From Serinus canaria (taxonomy: Eukaryota; Chordata; Aves; Passeriformes; Fringillidae): a stretch of 64,000 nucleotides of DNA. The notes under the pieces were generated by a model. The model saw only the letters and a list, made by a program, of their open reading frames with translations. It had not been told where the DNA came from and made no database searches. Shown here one piece after another: positions 1 to 11,580 of the stretch. The stretch is from contig NC_066313.1 of assembly GCF_022539315.1 (NCBI RefSeq), positions 71,303,934-71,367,933 of the forward strand. The letters run 5' to 3'. Made by a program: the position numbers and the translations under genes. How positions within the stretch are numbered: the stretch's first letter is position 1; the number at the start of each line of letters is the position of its first letter.

Positions 1-2497
1 GGTATGTGATGTGCCATAAAATCTTGGATTACTTTCCTTTTGGTTGTTTAACTGTTAAAAATGAGCTTGAATTATGAAGTTATCTTCAAAATTGCAGTTC
101 AAGAGCTGAGAATATTTGCATCAGTTTTAGAAGATTTCTCATATTTAGGGAATGGATTAATGTTAGAGCATATAAAACATATTTTTCTCCATATTAAGAA
201 TGGAAATGAAAAAAAAAAAAAGAGTGCTCTATTATTTCCAGCACTGTTGAAACTGCGGACAGAGCAGCAAAAAGAAATTAAGCTGCTTGGACAATTTCAG
301 TGGATGCCTCATTTACTGCTTTGCTGGAAAAAGTGATACTTTTACAAACAAAATACTGGGGTAAGAATCTAACATGAAAATTTTCAGGGTCAAAATCCTA
401 ATTTTAAAGAGCTGTTGCAGTTTTGAAACAAAAGAAAAAGGTATTTGAAACCTAAGGGGTTTTAAACAACCTTGTACTTGTAGAGATAAGTAAAAAGAGT
501 CCAAATCAAGGATTCTTGAACTATAAATAATTGTAAAGTAAAACATGTTAAATTGTCACTACATGAACAGAAACCATCAAAGCACAAAGCTGAAAATAAA
601 TGACATTTAGAAAATGATGAATTAGACATATACTTTCTCACATCTATAAAATACTGCAGATGCTTCATCTGGAATATTTTATCTCAGGGTTAGAAGATGT
701 TAATTTCAAACCAAAGAATAAGAAAAGACTCCTTTGGCCAATCAAGGAAATATAAAACCTGCCACATAATAGAAAATGAAGCACACTTTTTGTAACTCAG
801 CATAATAAAGACAGAATGAACTGGGTTGTTAGTTTGGGTTTTGGATATGTGTTTGGGGTTTTTTAATTTTTTGGGGGGTGTTTTTAGTTTGGTTTGAGTT
901 TTTTTATTTATCTTTGCTCTTTCCTGTAAAAACTGATAAGGTGAATATTAAAAGGACTTCCATATTTTTTTTTTCATTAATAACTCTGATCTTAAAACAA
1001 TCTTATTTTGATTATAAAGGCTTGTGCAGCTCTGACACACTTTCTTGAGAATGCAGTTTATGGATTTAACAGGTTAGATAGATCTTTTAATGCATTTTTT
1101 CCTCATTAGCACAACAGACCTCTAGACAACCCATTTTTTCCCTCTTCTTTTTTGCACACAGTTTATATGAAAGCATCTCATTAAGGCTGGTCTAAACTGT
1201 CCTATTTTCTTCTGAATGTTTATAGTCTAGTAATAGTCAAGGTTGTTCTCAAATATGTCATTCTGCCTACTTAATTGTTTGAGACAGTCTTTCCTCATTA
1301 TCTTCCTGGCCTTAAGATCCAAAAGCAGTGACTGGAAACTGTTCAAAAAACTGTTCATTCCATTTATCCTGCAAAGACAGTGCAGCCATAAGTTATAGCT
1401 GAAAGGCAAAATCTTGTTCAGCAAAAAGACAAATTAGGGTGAAAACAAGTATCAGCAGTGAAGGAAACTCCAGTTAAACTTATAAAAGTTTATACAAATC
1501 CCTGAGGGTGTTTTAGTTCCCAAGGAAATGTAGGAATCTTATGTTAACTTGTTTGCTCTTTGTAATTTTTGCATATCCCCAGATCACTGGTTATTTTGTA
1601 CATATATCAAGTTATTTAATGAGTTTACATGTCTCACTATTTTTTTTTCCATTTACATTAAAAACTGCTTTTTGTTTCTACTCAGGCCTTAATTAAACAA
1701 AGAAGATAGATGTGTGCATGAGGAAAAAAAAGTGGGATTTGGCAAATTTTATGGATTAAAATATCCAGGATTTGGAAATAAACTTTTAAATTGTTTTATC
1801 ATTCTTAATTATGTTTTTTAATATCAATATACTCAATGACTATTTTAACAGGTCACTTGGTAACATATAAAAAATTACAATGACACTTTCCTAAAATTTG
1901 TTGGGACCCCTAAGGAAAATTTTCTGTACACAATACTGTATGAGCTAATTAAAAAAAATTAAAAGGTAGAAACTACACTTTTTAAGAGGCACTACTTTTT
2001 TTATGAGAGGAATTTCTCACAACATTCCTAAATTGACTATTGCTGACTATATAGTGTCCCAGCTTTAAGAGAATAGGTGGGGATCATGGAGGCTTTCAAA
2101 TGCTCCCTCAAGCAGTGCTCTTAGTTCTTCAGGCCCTCTTTTCCCCACTACCTCTTGTCTCTTCCTCCTCTGTGATTGCTCTAGAGAACTATGAGGAATG
2201 AGGTTTTCTTTAGGTCTTTGACTGACCATGTCTATTGGCATCTATACTGAATTAAACCCAGGCCCAACTGACTGATACCAGCATTATTTCCATTAGACTG
2301 TATCCCTTAGAAAGATTAAACCTAGATGTTACTGATTCAAAAGTACCTACAATATCAAGTCATTCCATAATATTTAAATAAAAATACTGATGAATAACTA
2401 GTTCTCTCCAAAACCAAACCTGGGCCACTTGAAATTACATTTCTTTCTGGTTAGATAAAATAGATAAATCTAATCTTGGCTCATGTGGTGTGATTTC
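1..2497. other. AT-rich non-coding DNA, nothing recognised
   Basis: No open frame here exceeds about 90 codons and none resembles a known protein. The only visible structure is low-complexity sequence, such as a T/G-rich stretch around 840-905 and short A or T runs. I see no repeat family, RNA gene or promoter that I can support. Confidence 0.7.
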
Positions 2498-2583
2498 TGA
2501 GGCTGTCCTATGCTGGGCCAGAAGCTGGAGTCTGGTGATTCTAGTGGGTCCCTACCAACCCAGTGTAATTTACTATTCTATGA
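2498..2583 (+). mobile_element. CR1 LINE 3' tail fragment
   Basis: The stretch reads like the last ~85 bases of an avian CR1 element: a 'GGGCCAGAAGCTGGAGT' segment, then 'GGGTCCCTACCAACCCAG', then a terminal 'TACTATTCTATGA' that matches the CR1 3' end signature. It is severely 5' truncated, as most CR1 copies are. The 3' signature on the plus strand gives the orientation. The family was assigned from memory of the CR1 consensus. Confidence 0.7.
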
Positions 2584-5500
2584 AACTTGATTTTTCTCCT
2601 CTAGAATTATTTCAGGATACCTTACACTTTTGAACAATATTAGATGCCCTCATGCCATACCTATGTCTATAACATATACTCTTGACCTCATCTTATGAAA
2701 TTAGGATGTATTGCAAAATATCTACAAGTCTTTCTCAGAAAGACATCATCAGCTTCTAAATAGATTATCCCTGAGCAATGGGATCATGAAACATATATGT
2801 TTGTCTGTGAAAAAGCAAGCAACACAGGAGATTCAGCCTGAATGACAAAGTGCTAGCTGTTTTGAACTTCCTTTTCTTCTATATTGTTCCGTTTCTATGT
2901 GGAACAACCTCACAGACCAATGCAAATCATCACCAAGTCTTTGCAAAGGCCAAGTGCCTTCTGCACCTAAATATCGGCTAAAGCTTCTGGACTAAGATCA
3001 CTGATTCATGTGTGTGTATAACTGTCCAGGGAGATAGTCATACAGTGGCTTCACTACTACAACTTAGGTTACATCCCATATCTCATGGGAAAAAAAAAAA
3101 AGGAAGAAAAAAAAAAGGAAGATGTAGATAAGAATGAAAGAAAAGAAAGAAGATTCTGTAATACAGGATAAATCTTATGGATGGCTCTTTTCTTCCACAT
3201 AGTCCCAGAGAAATGTCTAGATTTTTTTTGATACTATGGATTTGTGGTAGGGCTTTGCAACTTTTCTGTGGATGGTGGAGGAAAATGGAAATTTCTGGAA
3301 AAACAAATATGAGAGTAATCAATCTTGCCTAATTTGGTCTTTTATTTATTGTAGTTCTTCTACATTCTCTCCATAATCAAAAGAAAGAAACACATAGTTG
3401 CATGGAATATTTAGTTCAGTCTGAAAAAAACTGTTTGAGACAAAAAGCGTGAATTAACTGAGAGAGGCAATATATTTTCATTAAATGTGAAGAGAGGTTT
3501 GATGACTGTTTATACTGCATGTTTGATTTCTAAAACAAAATACCTGAAGCTATGTAAAATGAACCGCATCAAAGGTTAGTTTTCATCTCTTTCCTCAGTA
3601 ATTAAGGGAGAGAGATTTACTTGTATTGATTCTATCCCAGATAGCTGAACATTTATGTCTTTTCAGTATATATGTACTTACACATATATACAACTTCTTT
3701 TCATGAGGAGTATGCAAAATTTGCATACTTAAGGACAAGAAGATCACTTCTACCTAATCTTCCTTATTTTTTATATTAAAGTAGATGACCAAAATCACCC
3801 TTCAGGCAAAAGAAAAACACCACACAGTTTATAGCACAAGTTATGCACAGACTGAGAATATGGCTTTCCATTTAATCATTGAAACTTTTTTCACATTTCA
3901 CTCCTCAGAAATTTTTCTTCCATAGACAATTTATTTGTTTAAACACTGGTGTTAATTCAGACATTTTTGTTCTAGTCGTATAGGGAAAAATGTGTAAATA
4001 AGGATTCCAAGGAAATATTGCCTAAGTAAACACAACCCTGTTGATGGATTTTTGTATAAATGTGTAGCAATCATCTTTTTTAAAAGAAAAAAGAAAAAAG
4101 AAAAAAGAGACTGTGACCAAACACATCAAAATGAATAACAGCAAAAATCATACATATATATGAGATTTTACTCAATACAGTCAATTTCTTTCGAATAGCC
4201 AAAGAAAAATGCAATTATTGCTAAAACTTCCTGCAAAGAAGACTAATGCAATGAATTTAAAAGTTTCTTGCTTCCTAGCTATAGTTAAAAATAAGTTTAA
4301 ATTCAACTACAAATGTAGTACATTCATTCAATATTCATTGGCTACATATAAAGGCAAATATAGACTCTTATTTTATTTTTAATGGATTGTGTTTTAACAT
4401 AGGCATGAATTCTCTACTCTTCTGTATTTTGTGTGGTAATTTAGAATTATGCAGGTAAAACAAAAATGTTTCCAAAAGAACTTTTCACTTTCCCCAACAT
4501 CCATGGCCATATGTTACACCTGCATTTCTTTTTATAATTTGTTGCATAATTATTTGTTTTAGTAGACTGAAAAGAACTACACATTAGCATTTCAAATTGT
4601 TTTTTTCTGTGTTGTACTGTGAAAATATGTGTATTACGTGCAAGGAGGAATAGACACAGGCCATATGCTTCAGACTTTTTAGAGTTGGTGCTGACATTTT
4701 GTACAAGCACCAACAGCTTGTCCAGTATGTTAATGTAACAAGTATTTAAAAATGAACAAACAAAACCCACAAACAAACAAACAAACAAAAAAAAAACCAA
4801 TAACCATTCTCAGAAATAAAGGCATTGAAAATATACTATCATGTTCTTCTTTATAATACAATATGTGTACAAAATCACTGAGTCTAAAACTTGAGAAATA
4901 CTTTATTTCCCTTTTAACAAAAAATATGTAAAACTGAAGTTTGTGAGTGTGATTAATCTTGCAAAAGCCACACTATTCCAAACTACAACACAGACAGCTA
5001 TTTTGTAAAATTAACTTTACCTCCCTAATTATCTTATGTTTCTTAAACATAAATATATGTAAGAAAAATCTGTCTCTAAACTGAAAAGCAATGTGTCATA
5101 TAAATGCTACTACGATACGTCAGTGTTCAAAGGAAGTGCCATGAGGTGTCAGTTTTAGGCATCAGTCTTTTATCTTTTGATTAACACACAGTAGTAAATC
5201 TTAAAATAACTGATATCAGAGATATGCCATTCATTATACTGTATGCCCATTATGCTATCTATAAAGTCAAAGGAGTATGGTGCAGAAAAAAGAGGGGAGA
5301 CAGAAATTAATATTGGCAAACTGCACCAAACCTGGGACTGCTTAGAGAGGAGTGAGGTTTTTGCATTTGACAAAGAGCACCCTGAACCATATTGATCAAC
5401 ATTTACCAAGATGTTTTCAGTAATAAATTCTTGCCAAAATATTTCTAAGAGTTGCTATTCTTAGAATAATTTTAGTCTCATTAAACCAGTTACTTAAATC

Positions 5501-8500
5501 TTTTTCTTCCTTCTGCATGTTTAAGACATGTTTGCTTATGTGCTGTCATGTAGGATGATTTCAGTGTGCTTAAAATCTCTGTGTGGCTCAGTAATGAAGT
5601 AGTGTATAACTTCTGCACTCACCCTTTGTATAGAGGCAAAATTTATCTCATATACTTAAAGAATTATTAAATGCTGATGGCACTATGGAAATTAATTTCA
5701 GATCAGGGCTTTTGGGGAAGACATTGATATCAGGTGAAGAAGGAATTTTACTTTGTGAAAATGACCTTTGTCACTGCTATATTATCTTCACTGGTTTATT
5801 ATCAGAAATAAACAAAGCTGCCTCAGGCAATAGTGCAATCAGTTATTGTTTTCTTATTCCAAACTGAGCTGTGTTCTTCAATTTATTTTTTACTTCTTCT
5901 TGTTGTGTTTGAAGAGGGAAATATATTCTCCAGGTTGATGTAGGATGTGTTTTGCTTTTTTCAAAGATATATAATTTATCAACTCAGAAGACTTCACCTA
6001 TAAACTATTCATATACATACTCACACATTTTATATGTGCATGTGTGAAGACATCTTTTTTAATATATCATTATAAAATAGGAATAGTGCATACAAACAAA
6101 CCTGCTTAGCTTTTTAATTTAATATTAAAGACAGATGCTTCTTTATAATTTACTTTGTTGTAGAGGAAGAGAGTTTTTTTCCTTTGAGAGACATTAATTT
6201 TTGCCTTTCCACACAGACAAAATCCACTTCAAATCTAACATGGAGATAATTTTATCACTTTTTTCCCCACTCTTTTTAATTAATATGTTTATACTAAGTT
6301 CAGAAGTAGTATCTTATATAAAAAGTAGATTTCTGTAAATATATTTGTATACAAATTAATATGCTTGTGCAAAAAATAAAATTAAATTTACTTATTGGAG
6401 AATACTGAAGTATTGATATTTACATGGTTTCTATGTCCAAGACAGCCTCATATCACTGCAGAAAACTCCTTGACTCTTTCTTCTTTGTATTGTACTTTCA
6501 GTAAGTCAAAGTCCTGCACAAGGACAAAGTCTAGCCACTGTGAGAATTCTTCCAGTTGCTTATAGAACATTTCATTCTCCTTCTTGGTTGAGTGGTCTAT
6601 AACAGACACCTACCATGATATTTGCCTTGTTGGCTTTCCCCCCTGACTCTTACCCATGAGCACTCAACCCTCTCATCACCATCACTGAACTCTAGACACT
6701 CAATGATTAGTAGTTGTATTTGCAGTTACATCACCAGGTATGTGTAATCACAGTCTAGGGTGTGTGTATCTCACTAATTTCATCGAGCTAATAGGAAATT
6801 AAAAAAATATTATTCTTGTCAATACAAAAATGGACACATGCAAACCTCCACCTAAAGGTTTCAGCACTGGATGTGCTGAAAACTAGAGCAAAATGAATTT
6901 TGTTAGTGAACATAGATGAAAAGAGCAAATGCAGTGCTAGTTCAAAGTGAGGTTTAGTTTATGTCCTTTTTTTCTCATCCTCTGAAACTTGCAGGGCATT
7001 ACAGGATAGCTCCTTGGTTTTGACAAAGTTTAAACCAATGTCTACTCATTGAAGATGAGCTTTTCTAAAGATCTACAGAAAAGCAAACATTCATATCTGC
7101 TCCAGGCGTTTTTTCTGTGTCTACGTCAAATACTGTAAACAAGAAATAGAATGCATTCCAGATGCTTATGAAGAGTGATAACATAGACCAACTCCTTACC
7201 ACTCTTTCTTTAAAACTGCTTGTGAATATCTAATAGGATTGCCAAAATCCTTCAGCAGTAAAATGCTTTTATTAGTCCTTATAGAAGTTCAAATTGCTTT
7301 ATTCCCTCAGAGGGGAAAAAAAAAAAAAGAAGAAAGTGGCATAACATTCTTAGTGGAATAAAGCATATTTGTGGATAATATATAAAACTGAAGATCAGGA
7401 AGTGCTATGCACACAAGTTTGAATCCATAATTTTATCTCATGGTAACAGATAGAAAGGAATAAAACATGAATGATATTTGTTTTTTAAATTAAAATCATA
7501 TATTTGTGCTAGCTGACCAAGAAGTTCTAATTTCAAATTAAAAAGATAACAAAAAAGACTTGGGAAAAGGTTTGTATTTTTTCTAATGTATAATAGACTT
7601 ACTAGTAGCATATTTAGATTAATACTGACAAAGACTATCCTTTCTAGCAGAAAAATAAAAAGCCACAACATTATAAATTTTGGCAAGAGCATTTAAACCA
7701 CTTTTTAACCATTGTGATGTTGGGATTTTGTTTTCAGACAAAAAAGTTCCGTAGCTCTTTCTAAGGCTATTTTTTTCATTTTCATAAATTTAAAGGGACT
7801 GAATCAAGATTCAGATTTAAATATTTAACTGTTATGAATCATACAAATTTTTCTATCAATAAGACAAATAATTTCTTCAATGTCTAACATACTATTATGC
7901 TTTATTTAGGTGGTATTTCTTAGTAATGTGTAAAACTGTGGTTCATAAGACTTCAGAATTATAAAGTATTTAGCTTCCTTTTAAAAAAACCCAAAAATTG
8001 TTTGCATATAATGTATAAAAAGTCAATATAATTTAAAGCTAAGGAATACCTTAAATAAAAATCATATTCTGATTGATAGCATCATTGTTAAATTTGAGCT
8101 GTTTAAATACCCAGAGTTGTCATTTCCTCATGATGCTTGCAGTACCAACATACTCTAATGGGTTATTCCTATCTCTAAAACAATGGTCAGTATTGCCAAA
8201 TACACATTAATATACCCCTTTTACAAAAATATAACAATAGAGGCTGACATGAAGTATCTCTTTTTAGATGTTGAGAATCTGATGACTTTATCCACAACAC
8301 ACTGTACAGTGCCTCCATTATTAAGAAAGCAATCTGGGAACAATTGAGAAATCTGTTAAAGCAAGGCTTATTAACTGAAATGTGTGGCAATAAATGTCAC
8401 TGTTGCATTGCAATCATGCTGTTCTATATTACATAAAAGATTACTTCCAAATAATCCCTGTGTTACAGGCATTCATTTAGTATGTAATATCCATTATAAA

Positions 8501-9399
8501 CTTTTGTTATACACTGGAGAGTTCTACAGAGTGATGAAATTTTAGGGGAAAAAATATTATATTGCCTTTTTTCCCTGAGAGAAATAATTTACTAGTTGCA
8601 AAATGGTAAAATAGTCTGATCTGAAAGATAAACTGAGATGGGTACCTAGAGATGAAAATTCCCAGAAGTGAAAGTAGCAGTGGGTCACCTAAAATGCAAG
8701 AACTCAGACATGGCTTCAGGTCTGTGTCATGTGGGGGAATATGCTTCTTCATGAAACTCAGTTGTTGCAGGACTCAAGTGAAATCTATGAAGGAAGTCTA
8801 AAATCACCATTTGAGTGCTGGTTCTGTTTAAACTGTGCAAAACAAATTAGTTCCAGCATACAGTGTCACTGTGGCCAGTAACTGATCATGGCCTTTGCAC
8901 TAATTTTGCAACCCCTCGGGGCTGAAATTGGTAGTGTGGAATCTGTGTTAGCTTTCTTTATTTGCCTGACTGCTGCTTTGTTTTACTCAGTTTCCTGCTA
9001 CACTTTTTTTTTTTCTGATCAGATATTTGTGACTATTTTTTTTCCCATATAATTGGGTGTTAAAACCATGGTTTTGTACAGGAAGGAGAAAATGGGCCAG
9101 CACTTCACACCAGTGACTAAGTTAAATGAGACTTGGGCCACATGGTTTGTATTTTAGGCTTTTTATCTATGAAAATGTGAAAAGTAGGTAAAGATGCATA
9201 AGTTAAACTTCAGCTATGAGATATTCTGTACAAAACCAAAATGGTGCCTGAAGGCTGTGAAAGCAAATCAGACTATGCAAAGATGATTGGATGAGCAGTA
9301 GTGCCATCAGGAAATCAAATGCCCTATAGAGAATATAAAACTCAGTAAAAATCAACAGCCAGTGTCCCTCTTCATAGGCACCCATCTTGACCTCTCACC
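2584..9399. other. AT-rich non-coding DNA with short simple repeats
   Basis: This is 6.8 kb with no convincing gene. It contains A-rich low-complexity patches near 3089-3120, a (GAAAAA)n run near 4082-4107, an (AAAC)n patch near 4757-4798 and an A-run near 7316-7330. The small open frames (60-117 codons) have AT-driven composition (F, L, I, K, N) and no recognisable domain. Confidence 0.65.
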
Positions 9400-9650
9400 A
9401 CTACTGCATATTAAGTCATCCTCTCAGTCTCCTTCAGGCTGAACAAGGCAAGTGACCTCAGCTGTTCCTCATATGGGTTATCTTCTGGACCCCTCATCAT
9501 CTTCGCAGATCTCTTTTGGATGTTCTCTAAAAGCTTTATGTCTTTCTTATGTTGTAGCACCCAAAACTGCCCACTGGACTCAAGATGAGGCTGCACCAGT
9601 GAGTGAAGAGTGGAACAATCACCTCCCTCATCTGGCAATGTTAGGAGTAA
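9400..9650 (-). pseudogene. CR1 LINE fragment with C-terminal ORF2 remnant
   Basis: On the minus strand an open frame at 9411-9638 reads through segments such as 'SGQFWVLQHKKDIKLLE' and 'QLRSLALFSLKE'. These match the C-terminal end of the CR1 ORF2 reverse transcriptase, whose usual pattern is QFW...KKDIELLE...RRATKM...YEERLRELGLFSLE. The catalytic domain and endonuclease are absent, so the fragment cannot transpose. The nearby sequence carries the CR1-typical 'CTTCAGGCTGAACAAG' block read on the plus strand. The CR1 3' end would lie to the left but is not clearly preserved. Assignment rests on recognition of the protein pattern, not a database search. Confidence 0.8.
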
Positions 9651-9735
9651 GTGCTTGTTTTATATGTAAGGAATGTTTGCTGTCCATCCATAAAGACGAT
9701 ACCGGGAGTAAAATAAATAAACCCAAAAAGTACTG

Positions 9736-10050
9736 ACGTGCTGACATATTCCACCCACACAAACACACGCCCTCTTGCCCAGCCTTGGGAAGCTCCTCCT
9801 GCAGAAGACATGGCTGCTCCAGCTTTGTGCTACTTCTGGTCCTGTGCCAACACACCCACCACTCAGGAGATGCCTTGAAGATGCCTCCACACCCCGATGT
9901 GGGGTCCCTGCAGGCTGCCCCTGCACCGCCAGACTCCTGTCAGGTGCAGGCTGCTCCTGATGACCCATGGGGAGCTGCACTGCTCGGCTGCAATCGAAAT
10001 CTCCTGGCCTTCTCTATGAAAACAGAATTTTTCCCAATCATACAAGTTTT
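9736..10050. other. GC-rich block of unknown origin, contains start of a 168-codon ORF
   Basis: This ~315-base block is clearly richer in G and C than the surrounding DNA, with CpGs and C-rich runs. It starts just right of the CR1 ORF2 remnant. A plus-strand open frame of 168 codons runs from 9785 to 10291 and is the longest non-repeat frame in the window. Its first half is Cys/Ser/Pro-rich with a short hydrophobic stretch near residues 13-21 (SSFVLLLVL). Its second half is AT-type sequence. I do not recognise the protein, and minus-strand frames are also open here, which is expected of GC-rich DNA. It could be a degraded LTR or LINE part, a small CpG-containing regulatory element or an exon of a non-coding transcript. 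Confidence 0.35.
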
Positions 10051-11129
10051 AGCAGATATTTTGTCCAGCTCTAAAGGGGCATTTCTAGACAAAACCACAA
10101 AAAATGGAAACAGTTCTATACAGAACGACCCCCCCCGCAAAACTTCAGCTTTTTTATTCCTGAAACAAGAATTGAAAACAAATTGCTTGAAGCATATTCT
10201 TGACTTCAATTCAGACCTTAAAAAAATTGCCTGCTACCAACTTTGGTTCATTAATCATGAGGCAATTTTCTCTGTAAATAGCATGCAATAGCAGGCAGAT
10301 GATGTTTAACTTGCTTTAGTAAAAATAAAAAACATAGTTTGGGTGAAAATAAAAGCGCCTTTTTCTTTATTCCTAGTGACTGTGGCACTAATGATTTAGA
10401 TCTAGAAATCATCTTCATTTAAGTTACCAGACACTTCAGCTGAAAAAAAAGACATTGAAATAACCCTGATTAAATTAATTTAGATTTTTCTTTTTTGCAT
10501 ATTGTCTACAAATATAAATTATGTCTTGAAATGTGGGAAACTGGATTGCAGTTAGAAAGGTTAATGCTCAAGGGCATGAAATAGTCCTTAGAATTTGAAA
10601 TCTATTTGCAGTTATTCATGAACTAATTTGGGAAAATAATGTCTAGTCTGTGACTAGTCACTGGATGTGTTTAATGTTAATGGTTTGCTGTTGGGACTAT
10701 TTAAATGGTCACCTTTCACATAATATTGTCTTTGTTCTCTGATGGAAGCCTTTGATCTTTATAAATGGAAAAAAAAATTATCAAAGAACCCTTGGGACTT
10801 GAAGGGGTTGGACTAGGGAGTGATACTGATTGCAGGAGATTATGCTCTACGAGGTAGTTTAGAAAATTTTAAAATATTTTCTTTTATTCTCTCGTCTCCT
10901 ATCATAAACAAATCTAAATTTTCTATAGCTACCTAAATTATTATCAAAATTAAATAAAGCCATGTTCCTTTCTAATGGATAAAGAACAAATAAGGGAGAT
11001 TTTGTGACTTTATTTTTCATTCATGGAGAACATTTAGGTTGTTCTGACCTTCAATTCATATTAAAAAAATATACAAACAAGGCTGTATTTTAAAAAATCA
11101 TTATAGAAACTATTACGGTTGACATAAAA
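10051..11129. other. AT-rich non-coding DNA
   Basis: No gene or repeat family is recognised. A C-run lies near 10128-10137. A short 'GAAGGGGTTGGACTAGGGAG' segment at 10801-10820 resembles CR1 3' sequence but is too short to call. Confidence 0.6.
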
Positions 11130-11447
11130 ATCATAAAATCATAGAATTATTTGGGTTGGAAAGGACCTTAAAGATAATCTAATTCCAAACCCCCTGCCAT
11201 GAGCAGGATACTTTCCACCAGGCTAGATTGATCAGAGACTCATCCAACCTGGCTTCATCCACCTTTGAGAAATAAAACGTCCACAACTTCTCTGGAAAAC
11301 CTGTTCCAATGTCTCACCATCATCACAATAAGTAATTTTCCTTAATATCTAATCTAAACCTACTCTCTTACTTAAAAGCCATTCCAGTCCTTTTCCTGTT
11401 ACTACATGCTCTTGTAAATGGTCTCTCTCTATTTTTCTTGTAGAACT
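11130..11447 (-). mobile_element. CR1 LINE 3' UTR fragment
   Basis: The plus strand begins with the complement of the CR1 3' end ('AATCATAGAATTATTTGGGT', then 'TGGAAAGGACCTTAAAGAT'). It continues in CR1 order through 'CCCCCTGCCATGAGCAGGA', 'CCACAACTTCTCTGGAAAAC', 'CTGTTCCAATGTCTCACCA' and 'CTACATGCTCTTGTAAATGG'. This is about 320 bases of 3' UTR in minus orientation, truncated before the coding region. Moderate divergence from the consensus suggests an old insertion. Confidence 0.9.
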
Positions 11448-11516
11448 GTGAACTCAATGGAAAAATAATAATGCAACCCCCACAAGATTAGGATTTCACC
11501 CTTTTGTATGTGACGT

Positions 11517-11570
11517 GGGCAGGAATGATACAGGAACATTTTTGGGCAGGAATGATGCAGGAACACTTTT
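11517..11570. repeat. 27-bp tandem duplication
   Basis: Two adjacent 27-base units both read GGGCAGGAATGAT-R-CAGGAACA and then a T-rich end. They lie at 11517-11543 and 11544-11570 and differ at only about two positions. A short CACTTTT repeat follows to about 11580. It looks like a local slippage or unequal-exchange event. Confidence 0.85.
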
Positions 11571-11580
11571 CACTTTTCAC

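Noticed and set aside
10801..10820. Short CR1-like 3' UTR similarity
   Set aside because: About 20 bases only, without the CR1 terminal octamers.
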